From assembly GCF_000718515.1 (NCBI RefSeq), contig NZ_JNZS01000005.1:1-64000 (forward strand): 64,000 nucleotides of DNA, in the 5' to 3' direction. A program made the position numbers and the translations under genes. Shown here piece after piece: positions 52,825 through 61,186 of this stretch. Below the pieces are notes generated by a model. That model saw only the letters and a list, made by a program, of their open reading frames with translations. It was not told where the DNA came from and made no database searches. The DNA comes from Micromonospora parva. GTDB taxonomy: Bacteria > Actinomycetota > Actinomycetes > Mycobacteriales > Micromonosporaceae. Position 1 is the first letter of the stretch; each line of letters begins with the position of its first letter.

Positions 52825-53358
52825 TTACTGGCGGGCTTTGGCTTCGGCGTCGGCCTTCATTCGGGCGGCGCGGTCGATGTCGGCCTGCTGGACGGCTGCC
52901 ACCGAACCGAAGATGCTGACCGCCTGGTAGTAGGTCCAGGCCAGGCTGTAGCAGGCCGGCCGGACGACCGAGTTGTACGTGGCGCAGACCCGCTTCAGGT
53001 CCTCGTAGAAGGCGCTGTCGAGGCGGGACTTGTTGGCGGGGAACTGGCCGACCGCCTTGTAGTTGCGGTAGCCGAAGTCGTGCCGGTAGCAGCCCAGGTT
53101 GAAGGTGAACCCGAGCGGGTTGTCGGGGCTGGACGAGCAGTAGTCGGTGGACCAGTTGAAGTTGTACTCGGCCCAGGGGGCCCGGTTGACCCGGGCGCTG
53201 TTCCACGAGTTGTAGCTGGACGCGCTGGTCTGGGTCCAGCTCGACAGCACGGAGAGCTTCTGGGTGGGGGTGACGGCGGCGGCGGGGGAGGCGATGGTGA
53301 GGGTGGCGAGCAGCGCTAACGCGCCCGAGGCGAGCAGGGTGGCGAGACGTCGGGGCAC
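52825..53358 (-). CDS. Secreted phospholipase A2
   Basis: This 177-aa protein has a signal peptide (LATLLASGALALLATLTIAS, then PAAA). The mature part is a bacterial PLA2 of the Streptomyces type: FTFNLGCYRHDFGYRNYKAV contains the CxxHD active-site helix, and TDYCSSSPDNPLGF supplies calcium-loop residues. Paired cysteines (DYC, GC, RVC, AC) suggest two disulfides. It hydrolyses the sn-2 ester of phospholipids outside the cell. The glycoside hydrolase gene lies upstream on the same strand, with a terminator between them, so it is separately transcribed. Confidence 0.93.
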   Translation of the reverse strand: MPRRLATLLASGALALLATLTIASPAAAVTPTQKLSVLSSWTQTSASSYNSWNSARVNRAPWAEYNFNWSTDYCSSSPDNPLGFTFNLGCYRHDFGYRNYKAVGQFPANKSRLDSAFYEDLKRVCATYNSVVRPACYSLAWTYYQAVSIFGSVAAVQQADIDRAARMKADAEAKARQ

Positions 53359-53492
53359 GGGTTACCTCCGCGGGGGGTGAGCGGTGGGACCGAAGTTACC
53401 GGCGGGTTACCGGATGTCGATGAGTGTCGATCAGCTGATCAACTACGCGGTATGTGCCTCGCCAACTATTGGTGACATGCGTTGAAACAGAC

Positions 53493-53527
53493 GAATGCCC
53501 CGGACGCGCGTGGCGTCCGGGGCATTC
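53493..53527 (-). terminator. Terminator of the glycoside hydrolase gene
   Basis: A perfect 15-bp stem (53493-53507 with 53513-53527) with a 5-nt loop starts 10 bp beyond the stop at 53538. In the minus direction it is followed by a T-rich stretch (gtctgtttc). Confidence 0.85.
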
Positions 53528-53537
53528 AGGAACTGAG

Positions 53538-55199
53538 TCAGCGCAGCACGAAGGCCGGCGGGCTCGCGGGGCTCTCGTTGGCGGACCGGTCCAGGGCGGT
53601 CAGCTGGTAGGTGTAGCGCCGGCCGGGCTCGGCCGAGGTGTCCACCCAGGACTGGCTGGCACCGGCCGTGGCGCGGACGGTGCCGACCAGGTTCGCCGCG
53701 TCGGCAGTGGCGCACCGGACGGGCAGCGTGGTGCCGTCGAACCGGTAGATCGCGTACGAGGTGGCGGTGCCGAGCGGGCCGACGCCGTCGGCGGGCTGCC
53801 GCCAGGTGAGCCGGACCCCGTCGGCCTGCCGGGTCGTCTTGGTGACCACCGGGAAGAGCAGCGGGCGGGCCGGCAGGTGGGGCATGGCCGGCACCAGCGC
53901 CGGGCGGGAGTAGTGCTCAGCCGCGTAGATGTCGGTGGCGTCGAGCCGGTTGGCCCGTACCTGCACGGCGGAGAAGTGCACGTTGCCCTGCACCTCCGGG
54001 TACGACCGGTTGAGCGTCAGGTGGTCGGACAGTTCGCGTGGGTTCTGCCAGAACGACCCGTACGCCGGGTCGCCGCTCTTGTAGTCGGCCTGGCCGATGT
54101 AGAGCTGCACCCGGGTGCCACGCACCGTCTCGGCCCACCACGGCACCAGGCGCGCGTAGTCCGCCGCCGGGTACTGGCCGATGTACCAGTAGAGCTGCGG
54201 CACCACGTAGTCGATCCACTCCTGTTTGATCCACTTACGGGTGTCGGCGGAGATGATGTCGTACGACTGGCTGCCGGTGGTGTCCGAGCCGAGCGGGTCG
54301 GCGGTCTTGTTGCGCCAGATGCCGAACGGGCTGACCCCGAACTTCACCCACGGCTTCGCCGCCTTGATCTTGCCGTTCATCTCCTGGATCAACAGGTTGA
54401 TGTTGTCCCGCCGCCAGTCGGCCCGGTCGGTGAAGCCCCGGTTGTGGGCCGCGAAGGTCGCGTCGTCCGGCACCTGGTAGGTGCCGCTCGGGTAGGGGTA
54501 GAAGTAGTCGTCGAAGTGGACGCCGTCGATGTCGTACCGCTTGACCGCGTCCATCATGGCGGTCTGGACGAACTCGCGGACCTCGGGGATTCCCGGGTTG
54601 TAGTAGAGCCGGCTGCCGGCCACTCCGGCCGGTGGGTAGGCGAACGTCCACTCGGGGTGCTGTTGGGCCGGGTGGCCGGGGGCGAGTTGGGCCAGGTCGG
54701 CGCCGGCGCCGCCGGGGGTCGGCATGGAGACGCGGTACGGGTTGAACCAGGCGTGGAACTCCAGGTTCCGTTTGTGCGACTCGTCGACCAGGAAGGCCAG
54801 CGGGTCCCAGCCGGGGTCCTGGCCGCGTACCCCGGTCAGGTATTCCGACCACGGCTCGTACGGCGAGGGCCAGAGCGCGTCGGCGGTGGGCCGGACCTGC
54901 ACCACGACGGCGTTGTGGTTCAGGCGCCCGGCCAGGTCGAGCAGTTCGCGGTACTCGGCCTGCTGGGCGGCGATCCGGTCCGGCGCGGTCTGGGACGCCT
55001 TGCTGGGCCAGTCGATGTTGACCACCGACGAGATCCACATGGCCCGGAACTGTCGCTTGGGGGTGGCCGGGTCGGTGGCGCAGGCAGCGGTGGTGGTGGT
55101 GTCGGCCGCGCTGGGCGCGGCGCTCGCGGGGGTGACGCTGACAAATGTGCCGAGCAGGGCTGCGACCAGCCCGGCGGCTCCGAGTTGGGTGGCTTTCAT
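53538..55199 (-). CDS. Secreted glycoside hydrolase of the GHL10/DUF187 type with FN3 domain
   Basis: This 553-aa protein has a signal peptide (LGAAGLVAALLGTFVSVTPA, then SAAPS). A GHL10 TIM-barrel domain follows (about residues 48-430): FRAMWISSVVNIDWPSKASQ, NAVVVQVRPTADALWPS, EFHAWFNPYRVSMP, YDIDGVHFDDYFYPYP and VKFGVSPFGIWRN. It ends in a fibronectin-III-like domain (about 455-550). E. coli DigH of this family cleaves denuded peptidoglycan glycans; the specificity here is unknown. The gene is divergent from the permease gene, with 202 bp between them. Confidence 0.92.
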   Translation of the reverse strand: MKATQLGAAGLVAALLGTFVSVTPASAAPSAADTTTTAACATDPATPKRQFRAMWISSVVNIDWPSKASQTAPDRIAAQQAEYRELLDLAGRLNHNAVVVQVRPTADALWPSPYEPWSEYLTGVRGQDPGWDPLAFLVDESHKRNLEFHAWFNPYRVSMPTPGGAGADLAQLAPGHPAQQHPEWTFAYPPAGVAGSRLYYNPGIPEVREFVQTAMMDAVKRYDIDGVHFDDYFYPYPSGTYQVPDDATFAAHNRGFTDRADWRRDNINLLIQEMNGKIKAAKPWVKFGVSPFGIWRNKTADPLGSDTTGSQSYDIISADTRKWIKQEWIDYVVPQLYWYIGQYPAADYARLVPWWAETVRGTRVQLYIGQADYKSGDPAYGSFWQNPRELSDHLTLNRSYPEVQGNVHFSAVQVRANRLDATDIYAAEHYSRPALVPAMPHLPARPLLFPVVTKTTRQADGVRLTWRQPADGVGPLGTATSYAIYRFDGTTLPVRCATADAANLVGTVRATAGASQSWVDTSAEPGRRYTYQLTALDRSANESPASPPAFVLR

Positions 55200-55401
55200 G
55201 CGGTGTGTCCCTTCGGTGGGGCTCCCGGATGTTTCGCGCGGCGCGCGGCAACATTCGCCGTCGGTGTCCGCGTTCCTGGTAGGAAATTTTCACAGTCTGG
55301 CCATCGCCGCAAGAGTTCGGGGTTGACCAATCGCGCCGCTGGGTAGCAACGGCGGTCACCGGCCGCCACGGAGGTGGTCGCACGGTGGGAGGGGTGACCG
55401 G

Positions 55402-56904
55402 GTGTCCGTGCTGCGCACAAAACCAATCAAGGACGTGATAGCCCAGGGTGAGGCGGACGGCAGCGACGGCCAACTGGGGCTGAAGCGGCGCCTCGGCGCG
55501 ATCGACCTCACCGGCTTCGGCATCGGCATCGTGATCGGCACCGGCATCTTCACGCTCACCGGGATCGAAGCCCGGGACAGCGCCGGGCCGGGCGTGGTGA
55601 TCTCCTTCGCCATCGCCGGCGTGGTGGCCCTGCTCGCCGCCCTCTGCTACGCCGAACTGGCCTCCAGCGTGCCGACCGCCGGCAGCGCCTACACCTACGC
55701 GTACGCCACGATGGGCGAGATCGTCGCCTGGATCATCGGCTGGGACCTGCTGCTGGAGTTCGCGCTCGGCGCCGCGGTGGTGGCCCGGGGCTGGTCCGGC
55801 TACCTCGCCGAACTGCTCGACCTGCCGACCCGGTGGTTCGGCGAGGAGGGCAGCACCGTCAACGTTGGCGCCATCGCCATCGTGCTGATCCTCGGCATCG
55901 TGGCGATCGTCGGCATCCGCGAATCCGCCCGGATCACCAACCTGCTGGTGCTGGTCAAGGTGGCCATCTGTGTCTTCGTGGTGGTCGCCGGGCTGTTCTT
56001 CGTCAAGGCCGCCAACCTCACCCCGTTCATCCCGTCGGCCGAGCCCGCCGGAAGCGGCGACGACGGCATCAAGCAACCGGTCACCCAGGCGCTGTTCGGG
56101 CTGGAGCCGTCGGTCTTTGGTTTCGTCGGGGTGCTCAGCGCCGCCGCCGTGGTCTTCTTCGCGTACACCGGGTTCGAGGCCGTGGCCAACCTCGGCGAGG
56201 AGACGCGCAAGCCCAAGCGGGATCTCACCCTGGGCCTGCTCGGCACGCTGCTGATCTCCACGGTGCTCTACGTCGGCGTGTCGCTCGTGGTGGTCGGGAT
56301 GGTGCCGTACACCGAGATCGACAGGGGCGCCCCGATCGCGTCCGCCTTCGAGTCGGTCGGCGCGGGCTGGGCGGCAGTACTGGTCTCCATCGCCGCCGTC
56401 GCGGGCCTGACCAGCGTCATCCTGGTCGACCTGGTAGCCATGGGCCGGATCGGCTTCGCCATCGCCCGGGACGGGCTGATCCCACCCTCGATCGCGAAGG
56501 TGCACCCGCGTTGGGGCACCCCGTACCGGATCTCGGCGATCATGACGGTGGCGGTCGCGCTGCTGGCCGGCTTCCTGCCGCTGTCCGCGCTGGCCGACCT
56601 GGTCAGCATCGGCGCGCTCTGCGCCTTCGTGCTGGTGTCGGTGGCGGTGCCGATCCTGCGCCGCAGGCGGCCGGACCTGGAGCGGCCGTTCCGGGTGCCG
56701 TTCTCGCCGGTACTGCCGATCGTCTCGGCGCTGGCCTGCTTCTACCTGATGCTCAACCTGTCGGTGGAGACCTGGCTGCGGTTCCTGGCCTGGATGCTGC
56801 TCGGCGCGTTGATCTACTTCGGTTACGGCTACCGCCGCAACCGGTTGGCCCGACACGAGCCCGCAGTCGCCCCGGGTCCCCGTGAGCCGACCGCCGACAG
56901 CTGA
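55402..56904 (+). CDS. APC family amino acid permease
   Basis: This 500-aa permease of the amino acid-polyamine-organocation superfamily has about 12 membrane helices. Helix 1 carries the unwound substrate loop (LTGFGIGIVIGTGIFTLTG), and the helix 6 region reads VVFFAYTGFEAVANLGEETR. The C-terminal RPDLERPFRVPFSPVLPIVS is typical of cationic-amino-acid transporter relatives (YfnA/CAT type). The GTG at 55402 has GGGAGGGG about 8 nt upstream. The substrate is not readable from sequence. Confidence 0.92.
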   Translation: MSVLRTKPIKDVIAQGEADGSDGQLGLKRRLGAIDLTGFGIGIVIGTGIFTLTGIEARDSAGPGVVISFAIAGVVALLAALCYAELASSVPTAGSAYTYAYATMGEIVAWIIGWDLLLEFALGAAVVARGWSGYLAELLDLPTRWFGEEGSTVNVGAIAIVLILGIVAIVGIRESARITNLLVLVKVAICVFVVVAGLFFVKAANLTPFIPSAEPAGSGDDGIKQPVTQALFGLEPSVFGFVGVLSAAAVVFFAYTGFEAVANLGEETRKPKRDLTLGLLGTLLISTVLYVGVSLVVVGMVPYTEIDRGAPIASAFESVGAGWAAVLVSIAAVAGLTSVILVDLVAMGRIGFAIARDGLIPPSIAKVHPRWGTPYRISAIMTVAVALLAGFLPLSALADLVSIGALCAFVLVSVAVPILRRRRPDLERPFRVPFSPVLPIVSALACFYLMLNLSVETWLRFLAWMLLGALIYFGYGYRRNRLARHEPAVAPGPREPTADS

Positions 56905-56919
56905 TCCGACGGAACGAGG

Positions 56920-56949
56920 AAGGGTCCCTTGCCGCTGCGAGGGGCCCTT
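56920..56949 (+). terminator. Terminator after the permease gene
   Basis: The 9-bp stem 56920-56928 with 56941-56949 (one G-U pair) has a 12-nt loop and is followed by T and C. It begins 15 bp after the stop. Confidence 0.75.
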
Positions 56950-57023
56950 TCCCTGTCGCTGGTACCCCTGGCGGCGGTGGCGCTGACGGTATGGTGCGCC
57001 CGTCACCTCGGGGAGGTTGCGGC

Positions 57024-58049
57024 GTGCGACACAGACTCAAGGACGTGGCCGAGCGAGCCGGCGTCTCCGTGAAGACCGTCTCCAACGTGGTGAACGGCCA
57101 CGTCCATGTCCGACCGGACACCCGGGCACGGGTCGAGGAGGCGATCAGCGAACTCAACTACCGGCCCAACCTCTCCGCCCGGCACCTCCGCAAGGGGCGT
57201 ACCGGCGTGATCGCGCTGGCCGTTCCGGAGCTGGACATCCCGTACTTCGCCGAGCTGGCCCGCTACGTGGTCACCGCCGCCGCCGAGCACGGCTGGACGG
57301 TGCTGATCGACCAGACCGGCGGTCGGCGGGAGCAGGAACGGGTGCTCGCCTCAGGCATCACCGGCCACCTGATCGACGGGCTCATCATCAGCCCGCTGGG
57401 GCTCACCGCGGCGGACCTGGCCGGCCTGGACGGCACCCCGATGGTGCTGCTCGGCGAGCGGATCGCAGACGGCCCGGCGGATCGTGTGGTGATCGACAAC
57501 GTGGCGGCAGCCCGGGAGGTCACCGACCACCTGATCCGGTTGGGGCGTCGCCGGATCGCCGCCGTCGGCGCGCAGCGCACCGACGAGGGCGCCAGCGCCC
57601 GGCTGCGCCTGGCCGGTTACCGGGACGCGCTGCGCGCCGCCGGGCTCGACGACGACCAGGCCCTGGTGGCGTCCGCGCCGGCCTGGCACCGCGCGGACGG
57701 CGCGGCCGCGATGCGCGGCCTGCTCACCTCCGGAGTACGCCCCGACGCCGTCTTCTGTTTCAACGACACGCTGGCCCTCGGTGTCCTGCGCGCGCTGCAC
57801 GAGGCCGGCCTGCGGGTGCCCGAGGACGTGGCGGTGGCCGGCTTCGACGACATCGAGGACGGCAGGTTCGCCATCCCGGCCCTGAGCACCGTCGCCCCGG
57901 ACAAGGAGCAGATCGCCCGCCTGGCCGTCCAACTCCTCGCCGACCGCCTGACCGGCAACCCCACCCTCCCCACCCGGCAACTAACCGCCCCGTACCGCCT
58001 CCACCTCCGCGAATCCACCCGGACCGGGTCAGTCGAAGAAGCGGGCTAG
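57024..58049 (+). CDS. LacI family transcriptional regulator
   Basis: This 341-aa regulator has the LacI HTH with hinge helix (LKDVAERAGVSVKTVSNVVN, then LNYRPNLSARHLRKGRTGV) and a periplasmic-binding-like effector domain (GLIISPLGLTAADLAGLDGT, PDAVFCFNDTLALGVLRALH and VAVAGFDDIEDGRFAIPALS). Such proteins usually repress sugar uptake or breakdown genes. No transporter lies next to it, so its target is unknown. The GTG at 57024 has GGGAGG 7 nt upstream. The last 21 bp overlap the convergent methyltransferase gene. Confidence 0.93.
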   Translation: MRHRLKDVAERAGVSVKTVSNVVNGHVHVRPDTRARVEEAISELNYRPNLSARHLRKGRTGVIALAVPELDIPYFAELARYVVTAAAEHGWTVLIDQTGGRREQERVLASGITGHLIDGLIISPLGLTAADLAGLDGTPMVLLGERIADGPADRVVIDNVAAAREVTDHLIRLGRRRIAAVGAQRTDEGASARLRLAGYRDALRAAGLDDDQALVASAPAWHRADGAAAMRGLLTSGVRPDAVFCFNDTLALGVLRALHEAGLRVPEDVAVAGFDDIEDGRFAIPALSTVAPDKEQIARLAVQLLADRLTGNPTLPTRQLTAPYRLHLRESTRTGSVEEAG

Positions 58050-58754
58050 GTGGGATTGGGGTGCCGGGTCGGCGTCCGGGGGGAGGGGGGTCAGGTCGGC
58101 GAAGATCGAGGCGCCGTCGCAGCCGGCGTGCAGCGGGTACCAGCGCGGGGTGCCCGGGGGCCGGAGCTGACAGATCCCCTTGAACGTCTGCACGTCCATC
58201 AGCCGCACGTGGGTCGGGTCGGCCACCGCGTTCACATGCCCCCACCAGGGGCTCATCACGTGCAGCACGCCGCCGGGGCGGAGCACCCGGTGACACTCGT
58301 CGACCAGCGGCAGGAAGTCGATCAGGTGCTCCAGGATGTGCACAGCGAAGAGGACGTCCACCGAGTTGTCGGCGAGCGGTAGTGAGCCGGACAGGTCCGC
58401 GACGGCGTCCACGCCGGGCGCCGGGTAGATGTCCAGCCCCAGGTTGCTCGACCACTGCTTGGTCGGCCCGCAACCGAGGTCCACGACCACCGGCGCCCGC
58501 CCGCCGATGCCGACCCGGCACCAGACGCCGTAGACCCCGGCGAGCCGCCCCACCAGGTCGCGCACCAGCCGCAGTTGGGCGGGCTCGGCCACCTCGCCGC
58601 TCAGATGGGCCACCCCCCGGTCGAAGCGCACCTCGACCGTCAGGTCCCGCAACCGCTCATCGTGGCGGACCTGGTCCGCCCATGCCTGGGCGAGGAATTC
58701 GTCGATCGCCCGCAGCCGGTCGGCCGAGGGTGGAGTCTGCGCCAAAGCGACCAT
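58029..58754 (-). CDS. BON-like domain fused to SAM-dependent methyltransferase
   Basis: This 241-aa protein starts with a helix (IDEFLAQAWADQVRHDERLR) and a BON-like fold (LTVEVRFDRGVAHLSGEVAE, then LVRDLVGRLAGVYGVWCRVG). It continues with a Rossmann methyltransferase (VVVDLGCGPTKQWSSNLGLD, LPLADNSVDVLFAVHILEHL, CHRVLRPGGVLHVMSPWW). BON domains usually bind phospholipids at the envelope, so a cytosolic methyltransferase carrying one is unusual. The SAM motif is intact; the substrate is unknown. The ATG at 58754 has GGGAGG upstream. It overlaps the convergent LacI gene by 21 bp. Confidence 0.82.
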   Translation of the reverse strand: MVALAQTPPSADRLRAIDEFLAQAWADQVRHDERLRDLTVEVRFDRGVAHLSGEVAEPAQLRLVRDLVGRLAGVYGVWCRVGIGGRAPVVVDLGCGPTKQWSSNLGLDIYPAPGVDAVADLSGSLPLADNSVDVLFAVHILEHLIDFLPLVDECHRVLRPGGVLHVMSPWWGHVNAVADPTHVRLMDVQTFKGICQLRPPGTPRWYPLHAGCDGASIFADLTPLPPDADPAPQSHLARFFD

Positions 58755-58817
58755 TCGGGTCACCTCCCGCCGCGCGATACCCGCAATCGCGCCCGTTATG
58801 CCCCGCTCGTCCACATC

Positions 58818-58940
58818 GCTGCTCGCTCGGGCGAGGCCACTCACGCGCGTGTCGCGGGATGCGGGCCGGGGCCGCATCACCTCGCCGCTCACTGGGCGAG
58901 GCTGCCCACACGCGTGTCGCGAGATGCGAGCCGGGGCCGC
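58818..58940. repeat. Two degenerate 65-bp direct repeats
   Basis: Copies start at about 58818 and 58883 (period 65) and share gcgaggc, cgcgtgtcgcg, gatgcg and gccggggccgc blocks. They lie upstream of the methyltransferase start. Like the repeats at 936-1110 they contain a cgctcac(tg)-type motif but are otherwise different. Confidence 0.75.
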
Positions 58941-58943
58941 AAT

Positions 58944-58972
58944 CATCGTGATGCCACACCGGCATCACGATG
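58944..58972. other. Perfect 12-bp hairpin
   Basis: catcgtgatgcc (58944-58955) pairs with ggcatcacgatg (58961-58972) around a 5-nt loop. It sits between two tandem-repeat blocks and could be an operator, a transcript structure, or part of the same repeat island. Confidence 0.65.
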
Positions 58973-58994
58973 TCTCCTTGGCATCATGCTCAAC

Positions 58995-59127
58995 GCCGGC
59001 ATCGGCTTCGCGCCGGCATCGGCTTCGCGCCGGCATCGGCTTCGCGCCGGCATCGGCTTCGCGCCGGCATCGGGCTTCGCGCCGGCATCGGGCTTCGCGC
59101 CGGCATCGGGCTTCGCGCCGGCACGGG
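58995..59127. repeat. Eight-copy 17/18-bp tandem repeat
   Basis: The unit gccggcatcggcttcgc (17 bp) occurs at 58995, 59012, 59029 and 59046. It then switches to an 18-bp form with one extra G at 59063, 59081 and 59099, and a partial copy at 59117. The tract ends 12 bp from the stop codon of the next minus-strand gene. The period change suggests slippage after a single-base insertion. The 58755-59139 gap has no gene. Confidence 0.9.
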
Positions 59128-59139
59128 CCGGGCCGCGTG

Positions 59140-59448
59140 TCAGCCGGAGATGGTGCGGCGTCCGCCGCGCATCCGCTGGCGAGGTGGCGGGTCGGCGGGC
59201 TTTGGCCGCTTGAGGTGATAGCGGTGCAGTTCGTGGTTGCCGGGCAGGGACGGGTCCTCGCTCATCGCGACCAACTCCCAGCCCTGGTCGCCGGCCCGGT
59301 TCAGGTGGGCCAGCGAGGTGTCGCCGTAGGGCGTCACGTCGACCATCGAGCCGTCCGGGCCGTACCAGACGAAGACGACCTCCCAGCCGAGGTCGTTGGT
59401 CGCGGCCTGGCGGCGGCGGACCAGCAGGGCGTACTCCCACTTGAGCAT
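59140..59448 (-). CDS. DUF4177-like small protein
   Basis: This 102-aa protein begins MLKWEYALLVRRRQ and contains LNRAGDQGWELVAMSED, matching the layout of DUF4177 (a strand, then a helix with GWELV, then a strand). The function of the family is unknown. The ATG at 59448 gives the normal start. It follows the ABC-F gene by 38 bp on the same strand, so it is probably co-transcribed. Its 3' end runs up to a tandem repeat tract. Confidence 0.8.
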   Translation of the reverse strand: MLKWEYALLVRRRQAATNDLGWEVVFVWYGPDGSMVDVTPYGDTSLAHLNRAGDQGWELVAMSEDPSLPGNHELHRYHLKRPKPADPPPRQRMRGGRRTISG

Positions 59449-59486
59449 GGCGTCATTCTCACCCCGCGCCGGCCCGCCGGCACGGA

Positions 59487-61124
59487 TCAATCCTCGGCGA
59501 TCCGCCCGCCGTCGACCCGCAGTCGCCGGTTGGTCTCGATGGCGGCCAGCATCCGCCGGTCGTGGGTGACCAGCAGCAGCGTTCCGGGATAGCTGGCCAG
59601 CGCCGATTCGAGCTGCTCGATGGCGGGCAGGTCCAGGTGGTTGGTGGGCTCGTCCAGCACCAGCAGGTTGACCCCACGGCCCTGCAGCAGGGCCAGCGCC
59701 GCCCGGGTCCGCTCACCGGGCGAGAGGGTAGCCGCGGGTCGGGGCACGTGCGCCGCGCGCAGCCCGAACTTCGCCAGCAGGGTCCGCGCGTCGGCCGGCG
59801 ACAGATGGGGTACGGCCGCGTGGAACGCGTCGATCAGTGGCGCGTCGCCGAGGAACAACCCACGGGCCTGGTCCACCTCGCCCACCACCACGCCGGGCCC
59901 GAGCGAGGCGGTGCCCTCGTCCAGCGGCAACCGCCCCAGCAGCGCGGCCAGCAGGGTGGACTTGCCCGAGCCGTTGGCCCCGGTCACCGCGACCCGGTCC
60001 GCCCAGTCGATCTGGAGGTCCACCGGGCCGAGGGTGAAGCCACCCCGGCGTACCACCGCTGCGCGCAGCGTGGCCACGACGGCGCCGGCGCGGGGCGCGG
60101 CGGCGATCTCCATCCGCAGCTCCCACTCCTTGCGGGGCTCCTCGACCACGTCGAGCCGTTCGATCAGCCGTTCGGTCTGCTTGGCCTTGGCGGCCTGCTT
60201 CTCGCTCGACTCGCTGCGGAACTTACGGCCGATCTTGTCGTTGTCGGTGGCCTTGCGGCGGGCGTTCTTCACGCCCTTCTCCATCCAGCCACGCTGGGTG
60301 CGGGCCCGAGCCTCCAGGCCGGCCTTCGTGTCGGCGTACTCCTCGAAGTCCGCGCGGGCGTGCCGACGGGCCACCTCGCGCTCCTCCAGGTAGGCCGCGT
60401 AACCACCGCCGTAGTGATTGACCTGCTGCTGCGGCAGGTCCAGCTCCAGTACCCGGGTCACCGTGCGGGTAAGGAACTCCCGGTCGTGGCTGACCAGCAC
60501 CGTGCCGGCCCGCAGCCCGGTGACGAACTCCTCCAGCCGTTCCAACCCGGCCAGGTCCAGGTCGTTCGTCGGCTCGTCGAGCAGGAACACGTCGTACCGG
60601 CTGAGCAGTAGCGACGCCAGCCCGGCGCGAGCCGCCTGGCCGCCGGAGAGCCCGGTCATCGGGTGGTCCAGGTCGACGGCGAGCCCCAGGTCGGCGCTCA
60701 CCTGCTCGGCGCGTTCGTCCAGGTCCGCGCCGCCCAGGGCGAGCCAGCGCTCCAACGCGTCGCCGTACGCGTCGTCCGCGCCCGCCGCCCCGGCGGTCAG
60801 CGCCTCGGTCGCCGCGTCCAGTGCCGCCTGCGCGCCGGTCACCCCGGTCCGGCGGGCCAGGAAGTCGCGGACCGTCTCGCCCGGCCGCCGCTCCGGCTCC
60901 TGTGGCAGGTGTCCGACGCTCGCGGTGGGTGGGCTGAGCCGCACGCTGCCGGCCTCGACCGGCAACAACCCGGCGAGGGTACGCAGCAGCGTCGACTTGC
61001 CGGCCCCGTTCGGCCCGACCAGCCCCACCACGTCGCCGGGGGCGACCACCAGGTCCAATCCGGCGAAGAGTTGGCGGTCGCCGTGCCCGGCGGCCAGGTC
61101 CTTGACGATCATCGTGGCGCTCAT
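59487..61124 (-). CDS. ABC-F family ATPase
   Basis: This 545-aa protein has two ABC domains and no membrane segments. The first has VGLVGPNGAGKSTLLRTLAG, LSGGQAARAGLASLLL and VFLLDEPTNDLDL. The second has VAVTGANGSGKSTLLAALLG, LSPGERTRAALALLQ and LLVLDEPTNHLDL. A charged linker of about 80 residues (about 240-320) separates them. ABC-F proteins act on the ribosome as translation factors or antibiotic protection proteins, and some family members regulate secondary metabolism. Which applies here is not decidable. The ATG at 61124 is used. Confidence 0.92.
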   Translation of the reverse strand: MSATMIVKDLAAGHGDRQLFAGLDLVVAPGDVVGLVGPNGAGKSTLLRTLAGLLPVEAGSVRLSPPTASVGHLPQEPERRPGETVRDFLARRTGVTGAQAALDAATEALTAGAAGADDAYGDALERWLALGGADLDERAEQVSADLGLAVDLDHPMTGLSGGQAARAGLASLLLSRYDVFLLDEPTNDLDLAGLERLEEFVTGLRAGTVLVSHDREFLTRTVTRVLELDLPQQQVNHYGGGYAAYLEEREVARRHARADFEEYADTKAGLEARARTQRGWMEKGVKNARRKATDNDKIGRKFRSESSEKQAAKAKQTERLIERLDVVEEPRKEWELRMEIAAAPRAGAVVATLRAAVVRRGGFTLGPVDLQIDWADRVAVTGANGSGKSTLLAALLGRLPLDEGTASLGPGVVVGEVDQARGLFLGDAPLIDAFHAAVPHLSPADARTLLAKFGLRAAHVPRPAATLSPGERTRAALALLQGRGVNLLVLDEPTNHLDLPAIEQLESALASYPGTLLLVTHDRRMLAAIETNRRLRVDGGRIAED

Positions 61125-61186
61125 CAGGACGGCAGCCTATCCGGCCGCCCGCATGCCAACCGCCGGCAGCGGGCAGACTCAACGAC

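Noticed and set aside
54235..57006. 923-codon minus-strand frame opposite the APC permease
   Set aside because: The translation is Gln/His/Arg/Asp-rich with no domain features, while the plus-strand permease is clear.
58995..59127. Possible CRISPR array or coding repeat
   Set aside because: Units abut without spacers and change period from 17 to 18, which would break any reading frame.
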